DNA of 64,000 nt from Pokkaliibacter plantistimulans (GCF_046844695.1 NZ_CP177354.1:1922001-1986000), one strand, 5' to 3'; positions 17,524 to 26,118 are shown, numbered from the stretch's first letter. Notes: a model not told the origin generated them from the letters alone. Made by a program: numbers and translations.

Positions 17524-18801
17524 TCAGCTGGCTTCGCGGAACGGGTTGCGTGGGTCTTGTGTCCAGTTCATATAGGGTTCGCCAGTATCCTGCGGCACCA
17601 TGGTGATACAGTCGGTGACCGGGCAGGTGATCTGACACAGGTTGCAACCCACACACTCTTCCTCTTTGACCTCGTATTTGTGGGTGCCATTGTCCTGCAG
17701 CAGATTGGCAATGGACTGGTGCGAAGTGTCCTCGCAGGCAATGTAGCAGCGGCCACAGCCAATGCATTTGTCCTGATCGATCTGGGCAATGACCTTGTAG
17801 TTCATGTCCAGATACTTCCAGTCGGTGGTGTTGGGAATGGCCTTGCCACTGAAGTCAGCAATGCTGTTGTAGCCTTTCTCGTCCATCCAGCGCGACAGGC
17901 CATCCTTCATTTCTTCGACAATGCGGAAGCCATACAGCATCGCGGCCGTGCAGACCTGCACCGAGCTGGCGCCGAGAGCGATAAACTCCGCCGCATCACG
18001 CCAGCTGCCAATGCCACCTATGCCGGAAATGGGGATGCCTGCTGTGGCAGGGTCACGGGCAATTTCGGCCACCATATTCATGGCAATGGGTTTGACCGCC
18101 GGGCCGCAATAACCGCCGTGGGTGCTGCGACCACCTACGATGGGGCGTGCCACCATCTGGTCAAGGTCAATGGAGGTGATGGAGTTGATGGTGTTGATCA
18201 GTGATACCGCATCGGCTCCGCCATTGTAGGCAGCGCGTGCCGGGCCACGGATATCGGTGATGTTGGGGGTCAGCTTCACGATCACCGGCATCTTGCTGTA
18301 GGTCTTGCACCAGCGGGTGACCATTTCCACGTATTCCGGCACCTGACCGACCGCCGCACCCATGCCGCGCTCAGGCATACCGTGGGGACAGCCAAAATTC
18401 AGCTCGATGCCATCTGCGCCGGTGGCTTCCACCAGAGGCAGGATGTATTTCCATGATTCTTCTTCACAGGGCACCATCAGCGAGACCACCAGCGCGCGGT
18501 CTGGCCAGTCTTTCTTCACCTGCTCGATTTCACGCAGGTTGATTTCCAGACTGCGGTCGGTGATCAGCTCAATGTTGTTGAACCCCAGCACTTCCTTGTT
18601 CTTGCCGTAGATGGCGGAATAGCGCGAGGAGACGTTCACCGCGGCGGGGTCTTCCCCCAGGGTTTTCCACACGACACCACCCCAGCCCGCCTCATAGGCG
18701 CGAACGACGTTATAGGCTTTGTCGGTGGGAGGGGCAGAGGCCAGCCAGAAGGGGTTGGGTGCTTTGATGCCCGCGAAATTTATGCTCAAGTCAGCCATCA
18801 C
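17524..18801 (-). CDS. preA: NAD-dependent dihydropyrimidine dehydrogenase subunit PreA
   Basis: A 425-residue flavin iron-sulfur subunit that, with PreT, reduces uracil and thymine to the 5,6-dihydro forms, the first step of reductive pyrimidine breakdown. Residues 1-300 are a dihydroorotate-dehydrogenase-like FMN barrel (LNFGCPHGMPERGMG, GIGGIGSWRDAAEFI). The C-terminus carries two 4Fe-4S motifs, CIGCGRCYIACEDTSHQ and CVGCNLCQITCPVTDC. The ATG overlaps the preT stop by four bases (ATGA), so the subunits are translationally coupled. Upstream control is from the promoter near 20291-20322. Confidence 0.95.
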   Translation of the reverse strand: MMADLSINFAGIKAPNPFWLASAPPTDKAYNVVRAYEAGWGGVVWKTLGEDPAAVNVSSRYSAIYGKNKEVLGFNNIELITDRSLEINLREIEQVKKDWPDRALVVSLMVPCEEESWKYILPLVEATGADGIELNFGCPHGMPERGMGAAVGQVPEYVEMVTRWCKTYSKMPVIVKLTPNITDIRGPARAAYNGGADAVSLINTINSITSIDLDQMVARPIVGGRSTHGGYCGPAVKPIAMNMVAEIARDPATAGIPISGIGGIGSWRDAAEFIALGASSVQVCTAAMLYGFRIVEEMKDGLSRWMDEKGYNSIADFSGKAIPNTTDWKYLDMNYKVIAQIDQDKCIGCGRCYIACEDTSHQSIANLLQDNGTHKYEVKEEECVGCNLCQITCPVTDCITMVPQDTGEPYMNWTQDPRNPFREAS

Positions 18802-20159
18802 GCGGCCTCCACGTTAGTCATCAGATCCTGGTGAATACTCATTGCCGCCAGTTTGCCGTGCTGTACGGCCTGCACAGTGAGGTCTTCACCGGGGGCCACA
18901 CAGTCGCCACCGGCATAGACGCCGGACAGGCTGGTACGGAAACCGTCGTCGATGCGGATACGATCGCCATCACGGCCGAGGTTGACGTCATTCAGACTGC
19001 TTTCATCAAAGGTTTGGCCAATGGCCTTGAACACGCCATCAGCGGGAATATCCAGCAGTTCGCCGGTGCCTGTCAGCTTGCCGCTGGCATCCAGCACGGT
19101 TTTCTCGAAGCGCATTGCGCTGACCTTGCCGCTGTCATCCAGCAGCACTTCCTTAGGCTGGGCCCAGGTAACGATCTTGACCTGATTGGCCTTGGCGATG
19201 TCCTGTTCGTGCTCGGTGGCCGACATGGACTCTGTGCCACGGCGATACACCAGCGTGACCTGATCGGCACCCAGCCGTGCCATCTGCACGGCCATATCGA
19301 TAGCGGTGTTGCCCGCCCCGATCACCACTGCGCGTTTGGCCACAGGCAGCGTCGTGAGGTCATCGGCTTGACGCAGCTCTTTAATGTAGTCCACGGCCGC
19401 CATCAGCCCGGGAGCATCTTCGCCGGTCAGGCCCAGCTGACGGCTGGCGCCCAGACCAATGCCGAGGAACACGGCGTCGTAGTCCTTCTGCAATTCCTGC
19501 AAAGACAGGTTGTGGCCCAGCGCCAGGCCGTAGCGCAGTTCAATACCGCCAATCTGCAGCAGGAACTCCACCTCTTTCTGGGCGAAGTTGTCGGTCATCT
19601 TGTACTTGGCGATGCCGTACTCGTTGAGGCCGCCGGGCTTGCTCTGCGCTTCAAAGATCACCACCTGATTGCCGAGCATGGCCAGCCGGTGTGCACAGGA
19701 CAACCCGGCAGGGCCAGCGCCTACAACCGCGATAGTCTTGCCGGTGGCAGCGGCACGTTTGAACGGGTGGCTGCTGAACTGCATGTTGTCGGTGGCATAG
19801 CGCTGCAACAGGCCAATTTTCACTGGCTCGCACTCGTCACTGTGATTACGGACGCAAGCCTGTTCGCACAGTACTTCGGTGGGGCAGACCCGGGCACAGC
19901 TCCCGCCCAGAATGTTGGACTCCAGAATGGTCTGCGCAGCGCCGTTGATGTTGTCCTGAGCGATGTTGCGGATAAAGCGCGGAATATTGATGTCGGAAGG
20001 GCAGGCATTGACGCAGGGCGCGTCATAGCAATACAGACAGCGTGCGCTTTCGATTTCCGCCTGACGTTGATTCAGCGGCGGATGCAGATCGGTGAACTGC
20101 CCGGCCAGGGCGTCCTGGCTCGCCTCCGCAGTCGGAAGATGGCTGAGTGATTTGATCAC
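18798..20159 (-). CDS. preT: NAD-dependent dihydropyrimidine dehydrogenase subunit PreT
   Basis: A 453-residue electron-transfer subunit of the dihydropyrimidine dehydrogenase. The N-terminal iron-sulfur part has CLYCYDAPCVNACPSDI and CARVCPTEVLCEQACV. An FAD-binding motif (VVGAGPAGLSCAHRLAMLG) and an NAD-binding motif (VVIGAGNTAIDMAVQMARLG) follow, then the second FAD contact (GVYAGGDCVAPGEDL). It passes electrons from NAD(P)H to PreA. It is first in the preTA operon and divergent from the rutR-like gene. The spacer holds a 32-bp perfect palindrome that fits a RutR operator. Confidence 0.95.
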   Translation of the reverse strand: MIKSLSHLPTAEASQDALAGQFTDLHPPLNQRQAEIESARCLYCYDAPCVNACPSDINIPRFIRNIAQDNINGAAQTILESNILGGSCARVCPTEVLCEQACVRNHSDECEPVKIGLLQRYATDNMQFSSHPFKRAAATGKTIAVVGAGPAGLSCAHRLAMLGNQVVIFEAQSKPGGLNEYGIAKYKMTDNFAQKEVEFLLQIGGIELRYGLALGHNLSLQELQKDYDAVFLGIGLGASRQLGLTGEDAPGLMAAVDYIKELRQADDLTTLPVAKRAVVIGAGNTAIDMAVQMARLGADQVTLVYRRGTESMSATEHEQDIAKANQVKIVTWAQPKEVLLDDSGKVSAMRFEKTVLDASGKLTGTGELLDIPADGVFKAIGQTFDESSLNDVNLGRDGDRIRIDDGFRTSLSGVYAGGDCVAPGEDLTVQAVQHGKLAAMSIHQDLMTNVEAA

Positions 20160-20290
20160 GGTTCTGACCTCGGTTTGTAGTTATGGTGCTGCATTTATCT
20201 GGCATGACGGCGAAGCCGCGGCCTTTTATGGGATTACTACTGCTGGTAATACGGTCATTGCTAATCGGGATAGATCTATGCAGACACTGT

Positions 20291-20322
20291 GCCACCTTCT
20301 GACCATTTGGTCAGAAGGTGGC
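20291..20322. promoter_or_regulatory. RutR-like operator with sigma-54-like elements, preT/rutR spacer
   Basis: A perfect 15-bp inverted repeat with a 2-base spacer, whose core TGACCA-TT-TGGTCA matches the published E. coli RutR core TTGACCAnnTGGTCAA. On the plus strand GG (20309-20310), ten bases, then GC (20321-20322) has exact sigma-54 -24/-12 spacing (TGGTCAGAAGGTGGCA). Because the site is palindromic the same holds on the minus strand toward preT. The rest of the 373-bp spacer (20160-20532) shows no gene. Confidence 0.7.
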
Positions 20323-20532
20323 ATCTGTTCTTCGTCTAAAGAAGGGCAGGAAACAATATCAATGGCTTAGGGAAGCAGCTATGCTGTCTGCCTGGTCAAG
20401 AGAAGAAATAAATGGGTGATCTGGCAACAGCGGGAAACACTTGTGTTACGCAGACACCCAAAAATTCGCCCAGTTTTTGCACACAAAAAACGTATTGATG
20501 ATACGTTGCGGTGCAGGGAGCCTGTACGAAAG

Positions 20533-21231
20533 ATGTCTAATAAAGATCAGTTAAAAGCCGAATTGGCTGATATGCCCCCGGCTCAGTCAGGGCGTAAACC
20601 ACGTAAAGAACGCCGGGCACTGGCAGATATACGTCAGGAAAATGTGACGCATATTATCAGTACGGCGGAGCGCCTGTTTGCAGAAAAGGGCTTTTCCGGT
20701 ACTACGCTGGCGGCAATTGCTGAAGTGGCCAATCTACCCAAAGCCAATGTGCTTTATTACTTTCATAATAAAGCCGGGCTATATCAGGCGGTGCTGGATC
20801 ATATTCTGCTGGTCTGGATGGATGATATGAAATCCATGACTGAAGACGTGCACCCGAAAGAAGCATTGCGCAACTATATTCTGGCCAAGGTGCAGCAATC
20901 CAAGGAATACCCTCATGCTTCGAAGATATTTGCCACTGAAGTCATTCATGGTGCAGAAAATATCCGCGAATTACTGGGGGGGAAATTAAAACAGCAATTC
21001 CTTGATACCTGCCGGGTTATTCGCAGCTGGATTGCCAAAGGCTGGATGGACCCGATTAATCCTGAACATCTGCTGTTTATGCTGTGGTCATCGACCCAGA
21101 CCTATGCCGATTTCAGCGCGCAAATCACCACCTTGCTGGGTAAGGCCGACATGGCGGACGAGGAATATGAGAACGCGGTGGAGTTGATTACCCGTGTTGT
21201 CCTCAAGGGCTGCGGTATCAGGACGGTTTGA
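20533..21231 (+). CDS. rutR: RutR-like TetR family regulator of pyrimidine catabolism
   Basis: A 232-residue TetR regulator. The start at 20533 (MSNKDQLKAEL) is chosen because the upstream extension crosses a likely promoter region and looks noncoding. The DNA-binding domain spans about residues 38-85 (FAEKGFSGTTLAAIAEVANLPKANVLYYFHNKAGLY). The C-terminal domain resembles the RutR/YcdC type (KIFATEVIHGAENIRELL...). In E. coli RutR binds uracil and represses pyrimidine breakdown. Here it is divergent from preTA, and a RutR-type palindrome lies in the spacer and again at two other pyrimidine promoters. The regulator-operator match is strong but untested. Confidence 0.85.
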   Translation: MSNKDQLKAELADMPPAQSGRKPRKERRALADIRQENVTHIISTAERLFAEKGFSGTTLAAIAEVANLPKANVLYYFHNKAGLYQAVLDHILLVWMDDMKSMTEDVHPKEALRNYILAKVQQSKEYPHASKIFATEVIHGAENIRELLGGKLKQQFLDTCRVIRSWIAKGWMDPINPEHLLFMLWSSTQTYADFSAQITTLLGKADMADEEYENAVELITRVVLKGCGIRTV

Positions 21232-21407
21232 ATCAGGGATACAAGGCGTTGTTTGTGTACTTGTGAACGAGGAGTGGCGAGATTAGTATCCCCTCGTTTT
21301 CTCTCATCAGCAGGGCTGCTGTAGGTTCTTGGCATTCGGTGAGTATCGGGTGCTGGTATATCCAGCATATAGAGCGCCGTCGTATTCAGCCTCACATAAG
21401 GATGTGT

Positions 21408-21845
21408 ATGAAGATTGTATTTAGTATCTCAAAGGGGCTTCTAATGGCCTCAACTCCTTGTTTTTCCATGACTTTACGCGCAACCAGTGGGCGTGGAGAG
21501 TGCATGAACAAGTCCTCAAACGCATGTTTGATTAAGCCATTCGAAGGCCCCATCCCAGTTGGAAAATATTACATCTCGCCGACAGAGTTCAGTGATCCCG
21601 GTATCGTTGGCGACCTGGCTCGCAGAATGCGTGGAGACTGGGGTGACTGGCGAGTCAGGCTGCATCCAGTGCCTGCCACAAAGACCTTTGGGCGTGACAA
21701 TTTCTTTTTGCACGGTGGGGATATGGAAGGATCAGCGGGTTGTATTGATGTGGGTGGCGGGGTTTTGGGTAATCAAACCACTGACCGCTTAGCTGCCATG
21801 ATTCAGGCCAGTCAGAAAAAGATAGAAGTTGAGGTAAAGGGGTGA
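21408..21845 (+). CDS. DUF2778 / Tlde1-like L,D-transpeptidase toxin candidate
   Basis: A 145-residue protein with the DUF2778 layout. The N-terminal MTLRATSGRGECMN corresponds to the family's 'SG.G' segment. GPIPVGKYYI follows, then the catalytic region FLHGGDMEGSAGCIDVGGG with H102 and C112. The domain is related to L,D-transpeptidases; Tlde1 members are type VI secretion effectors that alter peptidoglycan. TAAGGA sits just ahead of the ATG at 21408 (an ATG at 21402 is also possible). No T6SS genes are visible nearby. Its GTGA overlap with the next gene is the usual effector-immunity arrangement. Confidence 0.75.
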   Translation: MKIVFSISKGLLMASTPCFSMTLRATSGRGECMNKSSNACLIKPFEGPIPVGKYYISPTEFSDPGIVGDLARRMRGDWGDWRVRLHPVPATKTFGRDNFFLHGGDMEGSAGCIDVGGGVLGNQTTDRLAAMIQASQKKIEVEVKG

Positions 21846-22183
21846 AGGCTTATCTGTTGGTGCTGACCACTCTTGCCCCCTCACTTTGCTTCGCTGAGGT
21901 AGCAGACAAAATGCCGTCTTATCCTTCTATGTGGGGGCTGGCATTGGCGCTCTGCATGGGATTCTCGCTACTAGCCCGATTATGGAAAGGCTTTCTGCTG
22001 CTGGCCATCCTGGTGTCATTGTTTATGGCCTATGGTGTTTATGATGCAGGGTCTGATCCGAGTTTTCTGAGTGCGGTAGAGTCAGAGTTTGGGCGCTATT
22101 ACCAGTTGAATAGCTACCTGTCGGCGTTGATTATTGGCCTTGTGCCTATCCTCTTTAGTCTGCGTAAAAGAAATTATAACTAG
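21842..22183 (+). CDS. small membrane protein, candidate immunity partner
   Basis: A 113-residue protein with a likely signal peptide or first helix (MKAYLLVLTTLAPSLCFA), two central hydrophobic helices around residues 30-65 and a last helix near residues 92-108 ending in RKRNYN. The GTG start overlaps the stop of the toxin-like gene by four bases. Immunity to a peptidoglycan-targeting enzyme would have to act in the periplasm or inner membrane, which fits this topology. I do not recognise its family, so the role rests on position only. Confidence 0.55.
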   Translation: MKAYLLVLTTLAPSLCFAEVADKMPSYPSMWGLALALCMGFSLLARLWKGFLLLAILVSLFMAYGVYDAGSDPSFLSAVESEFGRYYQLNSYLSALIIGLVPILFSLRKRNYN

Positions 22184-22204
22184 TTGTTTTTATGAGTTTT
22201 TTCA

Positions 22205-22235
22205 GTAAAAAAGAGCCCGAAATGGGCTCTTTTTG
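22205..22235. terminator. bidirectional intrinsic terminator
   Basis: An 8-bp stem AAGAGCCC (22211-22218) and GGGCTCTT (22224-22231) with a 5-base GAAAT loop is flanked by A residues on the left and T residues on the right. It can end transcription from both the immunity-like gene and the convergent beta-ureidopropionase gene. Confidence 0.85.
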
Positions 22236-22248
22236 TAACTGCAATCCA

Positions 22249-23112
22249 TCAAATATCAGTCAGCGGGCCGTAGGTTTCCGGGCGGCGATCACGGAAGAAC
22301 TGCCAGGTATCGCGCACTTCACGAATAAGCTGCAGATCCATCTCTCCCACTACCAGCTCCTCCTTGTCTGCCGAGGCCTGCGCGACAATCTTGCCGCGTG
22401 GATTGACCAGATAGCTGGAGCCATAAAACTCACCGATATCCCAGGGTTGTTCGCGGCCGACACGGTTAATGGCGGCGATATAGACGCCATTGGCGGCAGC
22501 TGACGCAGGCTGCTCCAGCTCCCACAGATACTGGCTGAGCCCGGCCACGGTAGCGGACGGGTTGACGATCAGGTCGGCCCCCGCCAGCGCCAGGCCACGC
22601 CAGCCTTCGGGGAAGTGGCGGTCATAACAGATATAGACGCCGATATTACAGTAGGCTGTTTTGAATACGGGCCAGCCGCTATTACCGGGTTTGAAAAAGA
22701 ATTTTTCCCAGAATCCGGCTACCTGTGGAATATGAGTTTTACGGTATTTACCCAGATAGCTGCCATCCGCATCGATAACCGCGGCGGTGTTGTAATATAC
22801 GCCGGGCATCTGTTCCTCATAAATGGGAACTACAATAACCATATTGTATTTGCGCGCGTATTCCTGCATCAAACGGGTTGTTTCCCCATCAGGAATCGCC
22901 TCTGCGGCACCGTACCATTTCTTGTCCTGACTGGGGCAGAAATAGGGCTGATTGAATACTTCCTGAAAGCTTAATACCTGCACCCCTTTGGCTGCCGCTT
23001 CTTCGATAAAGGGGATATGGGCGTCCAGCATTTTCTTTTTAATGGCTTGCGGGCTTTCACTGGTATCCCCGTGCAGAGCCGTCTGGATCAATCCCACTTT
23101 AATGGTAGACAT
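22249..23112 (-). CDS. N-carbamoyl-beta-alanine amidohydrolase (beta-ureidopropionase, nitrilase superfamily)
   Basis: A 287-residue carbon-nitrogen hydrolase starting at 23112 (MSTIKVGLIQTAL), with GAGGAG nine bases upstream. The nitrilase-superfamily triad is visible: E51 (SFQEVFNQPYF), K125 (YRKTHIP) and C162 (YICYDRHFPEG). It should hydrolyse N-carbamoyl-beta-alanine to beta-alanine, CO2 and ammonia, the third step of reductive pyrimidine degradation. It is divergent from dihydropyrimidinase, with a RutR-like site and sigma-54-like promoter at 23200-23223. The position inside the pyrimidine regulon supports this substrate over other carbamoyl amides. Confidence 0.9.
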   Translation of the reverse strand: MSTIKVGLIQTALHGDTSESPQAIKKKMLDAHIPFIEEAAAKGVQVLSFQEVFNQPYFCPSQDKKWYGAAEAIPDGETTRLMQEYARKYNMVIVVPIYEEQMPGVYYNTAAVIDADGSYLGKYRKTHIPQVAGFWEKFFFKPGNSGWPVFKTAYCNIGVYICYDRHFPEGWRGLALAGADLIVNPSATVAGLSQYLWELEQPASAAANGVYIAAINRVGREQPWDIGEFYGSSYLVNPRGKIVAQASADKEELVVGEMDLQLIREVRDTWQFFRDRRPETYGPLTDI

Positions 23113-23199
23113 AGCGAACAACTCCTCATCTGTTGAAGTCAGCATGGTCGGTATCGACCATTGGTTTAAAACAGCTAAAGAATGACGGAGCTAAGTATT

Positions 23200-23223
23200 G
23201 CAATGATCTGACCATTTGGACAG
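23200..23223 (-). promoter_or_regulatory. sigma-54-like promoter overlapping a RutR-like operator (ureidopropionase)
   Basis: The operator core TGACCA-TT-TGGACA lies at 23209-23222. On the minus strand TGGTCAGATCATTGCA gives GG-N10-GC spacing with a TTGCA -12 element, GG at 23213-23212 and GC at 23201-23200. It points to the gene starting at 23112. Confidence 0.6.
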
Positions 23224-23305
23224 GAGATTGCGTTTTATTTTCATTGGCTGAAGTAAGTCATTGATAAATAAAAATTTGATGAGAATTTTTGTGTCAGCCA
23301 GCAGT

Positions 23306-23383
23306 TGCACCGGTAAATGCAATTCGCTCTTATTTGCTGTTTTTTTGCACCGTTTTGGTAACTGCGCTGTTCAATACAGTGCA
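23306..23383. promoter_or_regulatory. candidate NtrC enhancer sites in the divergent pyrimidine promoter
   Basis: TGCACC-GTTT-TGGTAA at 23346-23361 resembles the NtrC consensus TGCACC-N4-TGGTGCA with two mismatches. TGCACC also occurs at 23306-23311 ahead of ATGCA, and TGCGCTGT-TCAAT-ACAGTGCA spans 23363-23383. They lie between the two opposed sigma-54-like promoters, where an enhancer would be expected. The rest of the 515-bp spacer is AT-rich without a gene. Confidence 0.35.
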
Positions 23384-23470
23384 TGGCAATTCGACAGAGC
23401 AGGGTATTGCTATCACTAATTAGGAATAAATCCTTTCAATTCATGGGTTTATAAAAAGTGGCTAAATCTT

Positions 23471-23496
23471 CTGTCCAATTGGTCAATCTCTTGCAT
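23471..23496 (+). promoter_or_regulatory. sigma-54-like promoter overlapping a RutR-like operator (dihydropyrimidinase)
   Basis: The operator core TGTCCA-AT-TGGTCA lies at 23472-23485. TTGGTCAATCTCTTGCAT gives GG at 23481-23482, ten bases, and GC at 23493-23494 with a perfect TTGCA -12 element. Expected initiation near 23506 leaves a leader of about 120 bases before 23628. Confidence 0.65.
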
Positions 23497-23627
23497 ACTT
23501 ACAGCGTGTTCACCCATTCGTAATCTGGCGCCATAAAGACATGTGCCATGTCATCTGGCTGCGGTACGGCAAAGAGCGACCCTGCTCCTCAGGGCACTGT
23601 CTGACTGAGTGATAAGGAACAACAAAA

Positions 23628-25070
23628 ATGGCTTTGATGATTAAAGGCGGTACGGTTGTAAACGCCGACCAGACCCTGAAAGCAGACGTCCTCTGCGTGG
23701 ATGGCAAGATCGTCCAGGTGGGAGCTGATCTGCCTGTTCCAGCCGGCGCCGAAGTGGTGGATGCCGGTGGGCTGTATGTCATGCCCGGCGGTATCGACCC
23801 TCACACCCACATGCAGTTGCCCTTCATGGGCACGGTAGCCACTGAAGATTTCTACACCGGTACGGCTGCGGGCCTGGCCGGTGGCACCACCATGATCATC
23901 GACTTCGTTATCCCCAACCCTCAGCAGCCACTGATGGAAGCCTATCAGACCTGGCGCGAGTGGGCCGCCAAGGCCGTTTCTGACTACTCATTCCATGTGG
24001 CGGTGACCTGGTGGGATGACTCCGTTGGCAGCGATATGGAGCGGCTGGTCAAGGAAGAGGGCGTCAACAGCTTCAAGCACTTCATGGCCTACAAGAACGC
24101 CATCATGGCGGAAGACGAAACTCTGGTGAATTCCTTCAGCCGCTGTCTGGAGCTGGGGGCGATGCCGACGGTACATGCCGAGAACGGTGAGCTGGTCTAT
24201 CACCTGCAGCGCAAACTGATCGCCATGGGCCTGACCGGGCCGGAAGCCCACCCGCTGTCACGTCCGTCAGAAGTGGAAGGCGAAGCGGCCAACCGGGCCA
24301 TTCGCATCGCGCAGTCTCTGGGCGTGCCGCTGTATCTGGTGCACGTATCCTGTAAGGAAGCGGTGGATGAAATTGCCCGCGCCCGCCATGAAGGTCAGCG
24401 TGTTTACGGTGAGGTGCTGGCCGGGCATCTGGAGCTGGATGACTCGGTCTATCGCAACAAGGACTGGGAGTTTGCCGCTGCTCACGTTATGAGCCCACCT
24501 TTCCGCCCCAAAGGGCATCAGGAAGTGCTGTGGAAAGCTCTGCAGGGCGGCACGCTGCAAACCACCGCGACCGATCACTGCTGCTTCTGTGCCGATCAGA
24601 AAGCCATGGGTCGCAATGACTTCAGCCGCATCCCCAACGGCACCGCCGGGGTCGAAGACCGCATGATGGTGCTGTGGGATTCCGGGGTGAATAGCGGCCG
24701 CCTGACCATGAATGAGTTCGTTGCGGTCACCTCCACCAACGCCGCCAAGATCTTCAATGTCTATCCGCAGAAAGGTTCTGTCAGTGTCGGTGCCGATGCT
24801 GACATCGTGCTGTGGGACCCAGCGGCCAGCCATACCCTGTCTGCCAAGACGCATCATCAGAATATCGACTTCAATATCTTTGAGGGCCGCACCGTGCAGG
24901 GTAAACCGGCTTACACCATCAGCCAGGGCAAAGTGGTATTTGCCAATGGCGAGCTGAAGGTCGAGCGTGGCGCCGGTCGTTATATCAAACGTCCTGCCTT
25001 TCCTAATATCTATGAAGCCGTCGAGCGCTATAACCGTACCCATGTACCCGTGCCGGTTGAGCGCGACTGA
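23628..25070 (+). CDS. hydA: dihydropyrimidinase (hydantoinase)
   Basis: A 480-residue zinc amidohydrolase that opens dihydrouracil to N-carbamoyl-beta-alanine, the second step of the reductive pathway. Metal ligands of the family are visible: H59 and H61 in DPHTH, the carboxylated lysine K150 in NSFKHF, H183 in TVHAEN, H239 in LVHVS and the Asp in TTATDHCCF. Length and the C-terminal QNIDFNIFEGRTVQGKPAYT segment fit the D-hydantoinase/dihydropyrimidinase family. The promoter carries a RutR-like operator with a sigma-54-like element. The ABC importer follows after 207 bases. Confidence 0.95.
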   Translation: MALMIKGGTVVNADQTLKADVLCVDGKIVQVGADLPVPAGAEVVDAGGLYVMPGGIDPHTHMQLPFMGTVATEDFYTGTAAGLAGGTTMIIDFVIPNPQQPLMEAYQTWREWAAKAVSDYSFHVAVTWWDDSVGSDMERLVKEEGVNSFKHFMAYKNAIMAEDETLVNSFSRCLELGAMPTVHAENGELVYHLQRKLIAMGLTGPEAHPLSRPSEVEGEAANRAIRIAQSLGVPLYLVHVSCKEAVDEIARARHEGQRVYGEVLAGHLELDDSVYRNKDWEFAAAHVMSPPFRPKGHQEVLWKALQGGTLQTTATDHCCFCADQKAMGRNDFSRIPNGTAGVEDRMMVLWDSGVNSGRLTMNEFVAVTSTNAAKIFNVYPQKGSVSVGADADIVLWDPAASHTLSAKTHHQNIDFNIFEGRTVQGKPAYTISQGKVVFANGELKVERGAGRYIKRPAFPNIYEAVERYNRTHVPVPVERD

Positions 25071-25277
25071 GGTCGCCTCAGCTGCTACAAAACGGGTGAT
25101 GTGGGAAAGCCGATTCACCGGTACAGCGTCTGTGCCGGTGACCGCGTTCATAGTACACGCCTGACAGGCGCTACCGACCACATCGCCCCGATACCGAAGA
25201 CCGTGATGTTGAACGATTAGAAATAGAAACCTGACGGCGAACTCCGTGTGATCAGGTTCCCGATGAGATGAGAGACT

Positions 25278-26105
25278 ATGCAGCAGGCAGTGGATAACGT
25301 GGTGAGCCTTAAACCTGACGGCGAACGTAGCCGTAAACTCATTGATATCAAAGATTTGTCACTCACATTCGATACCAACGATGGCCCCGTGCATGCGCTT
25401 TCCCATATCGATCTGAGTATTCGCAAAGGCGACTTCGTTTCTTTTATCGGCCCTTCAGGCTGCGGTAAAACCACGCTGCTGCGCGTGATTGCTGACCTTG
25501 AGCAGCAAACCAGCGGCAAGATCAGTGTCGAAGGGACCACCCCCCATGAAGCCCGGCTCAACCGTCTGTACGGCTATGTGTTTCAGGCGCCTGCGCTTTA
25601 TCCGTGGCGAACCATCGAAGGCAACTGCGCCCTGCCGATGGAGATATTCGGCTACGGCAAGGACAAGCAGGAGGTGCAGGCAGACAAATACCTGAATCTG
25701 GTGGGCCTCGATAAGTTCCGCAAGAAATTCCCCTGGCAGCTGTCAGGCGGTATGCAGCAACGCGCCTCCATCGCCCGGGCGCTCTGTTTTGAGCCAGAGC
25801 TGTTGCTGATGGATGAACCCTTCGGTGCACTGGATGAGATCACCCGTGACCACCTCAACCTGGAGCTGCTGAAAATCTGGGAGCAGACCGGCAAGACGGT
25901 GGTGTTCGTGACCCACTCCATTGCCGAGGCGGTGTTTCTCTCGACTCATATTGTGGTGATGTCACCGCGCCCCGGACGCATCACCCGCATTATTCAAAGC
26001 AACCTGCCACGCGAGCGGCCGCTGGATATCCGGGATACCCCGGCCTTTATGGAGCTGGCGCAGGAAGTGCGTGAGTGTCTGGCTACCGACCACCATATCG
26101 ACTGA
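25278..26105 (+). CDS. ABC transporter ATP-binding protein (nitrate/taurine/pyrimidine type)
   Basis: A 275-residue cytoplasmic ATPase of the NrtD/SsuB/TauB class. Walker A is GPSGCGKTT (about residues 55-63), the signature is LSGGMQQR and Walker B is LLLMDEPFGALD, followed by the H-loop VTHS. It energises an importer with the two permeases and the THI5-like binding protein downstream. Placement next to dihydropyrimidinase and the absence of another pyrimidine permease in the cluster suggest uracil, thymine or a related ring as substrate. The ribosome site is weak. Confidence 0.9.
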   Translation: MQQAVDNVVSLKPDGERSRKLIDIKDLSLTFDTNDGPVHALSHIDLSIRKGDFVSFIGPSGCGKTTLLRVIADLEQQTSGKISVEGTTPHEARLNRLYGYVFQAPALYPWRTIEGNCALPMEIFGYGKDKQEVQADKYLNLVGLDKFRKKFPWQLSGGMQQRASIARALCFEPELLLMDEPFGALDEITRDHLNLELLKIWEQTGKTVVFVTHSIAEAVFLSTHIVVMSPRPGRITRIIQSNLPRERPLDIRDTPAFMELAQEVRECLATDHHID

Positions 26106-26118
26106 GCGGGGCAGCAAA

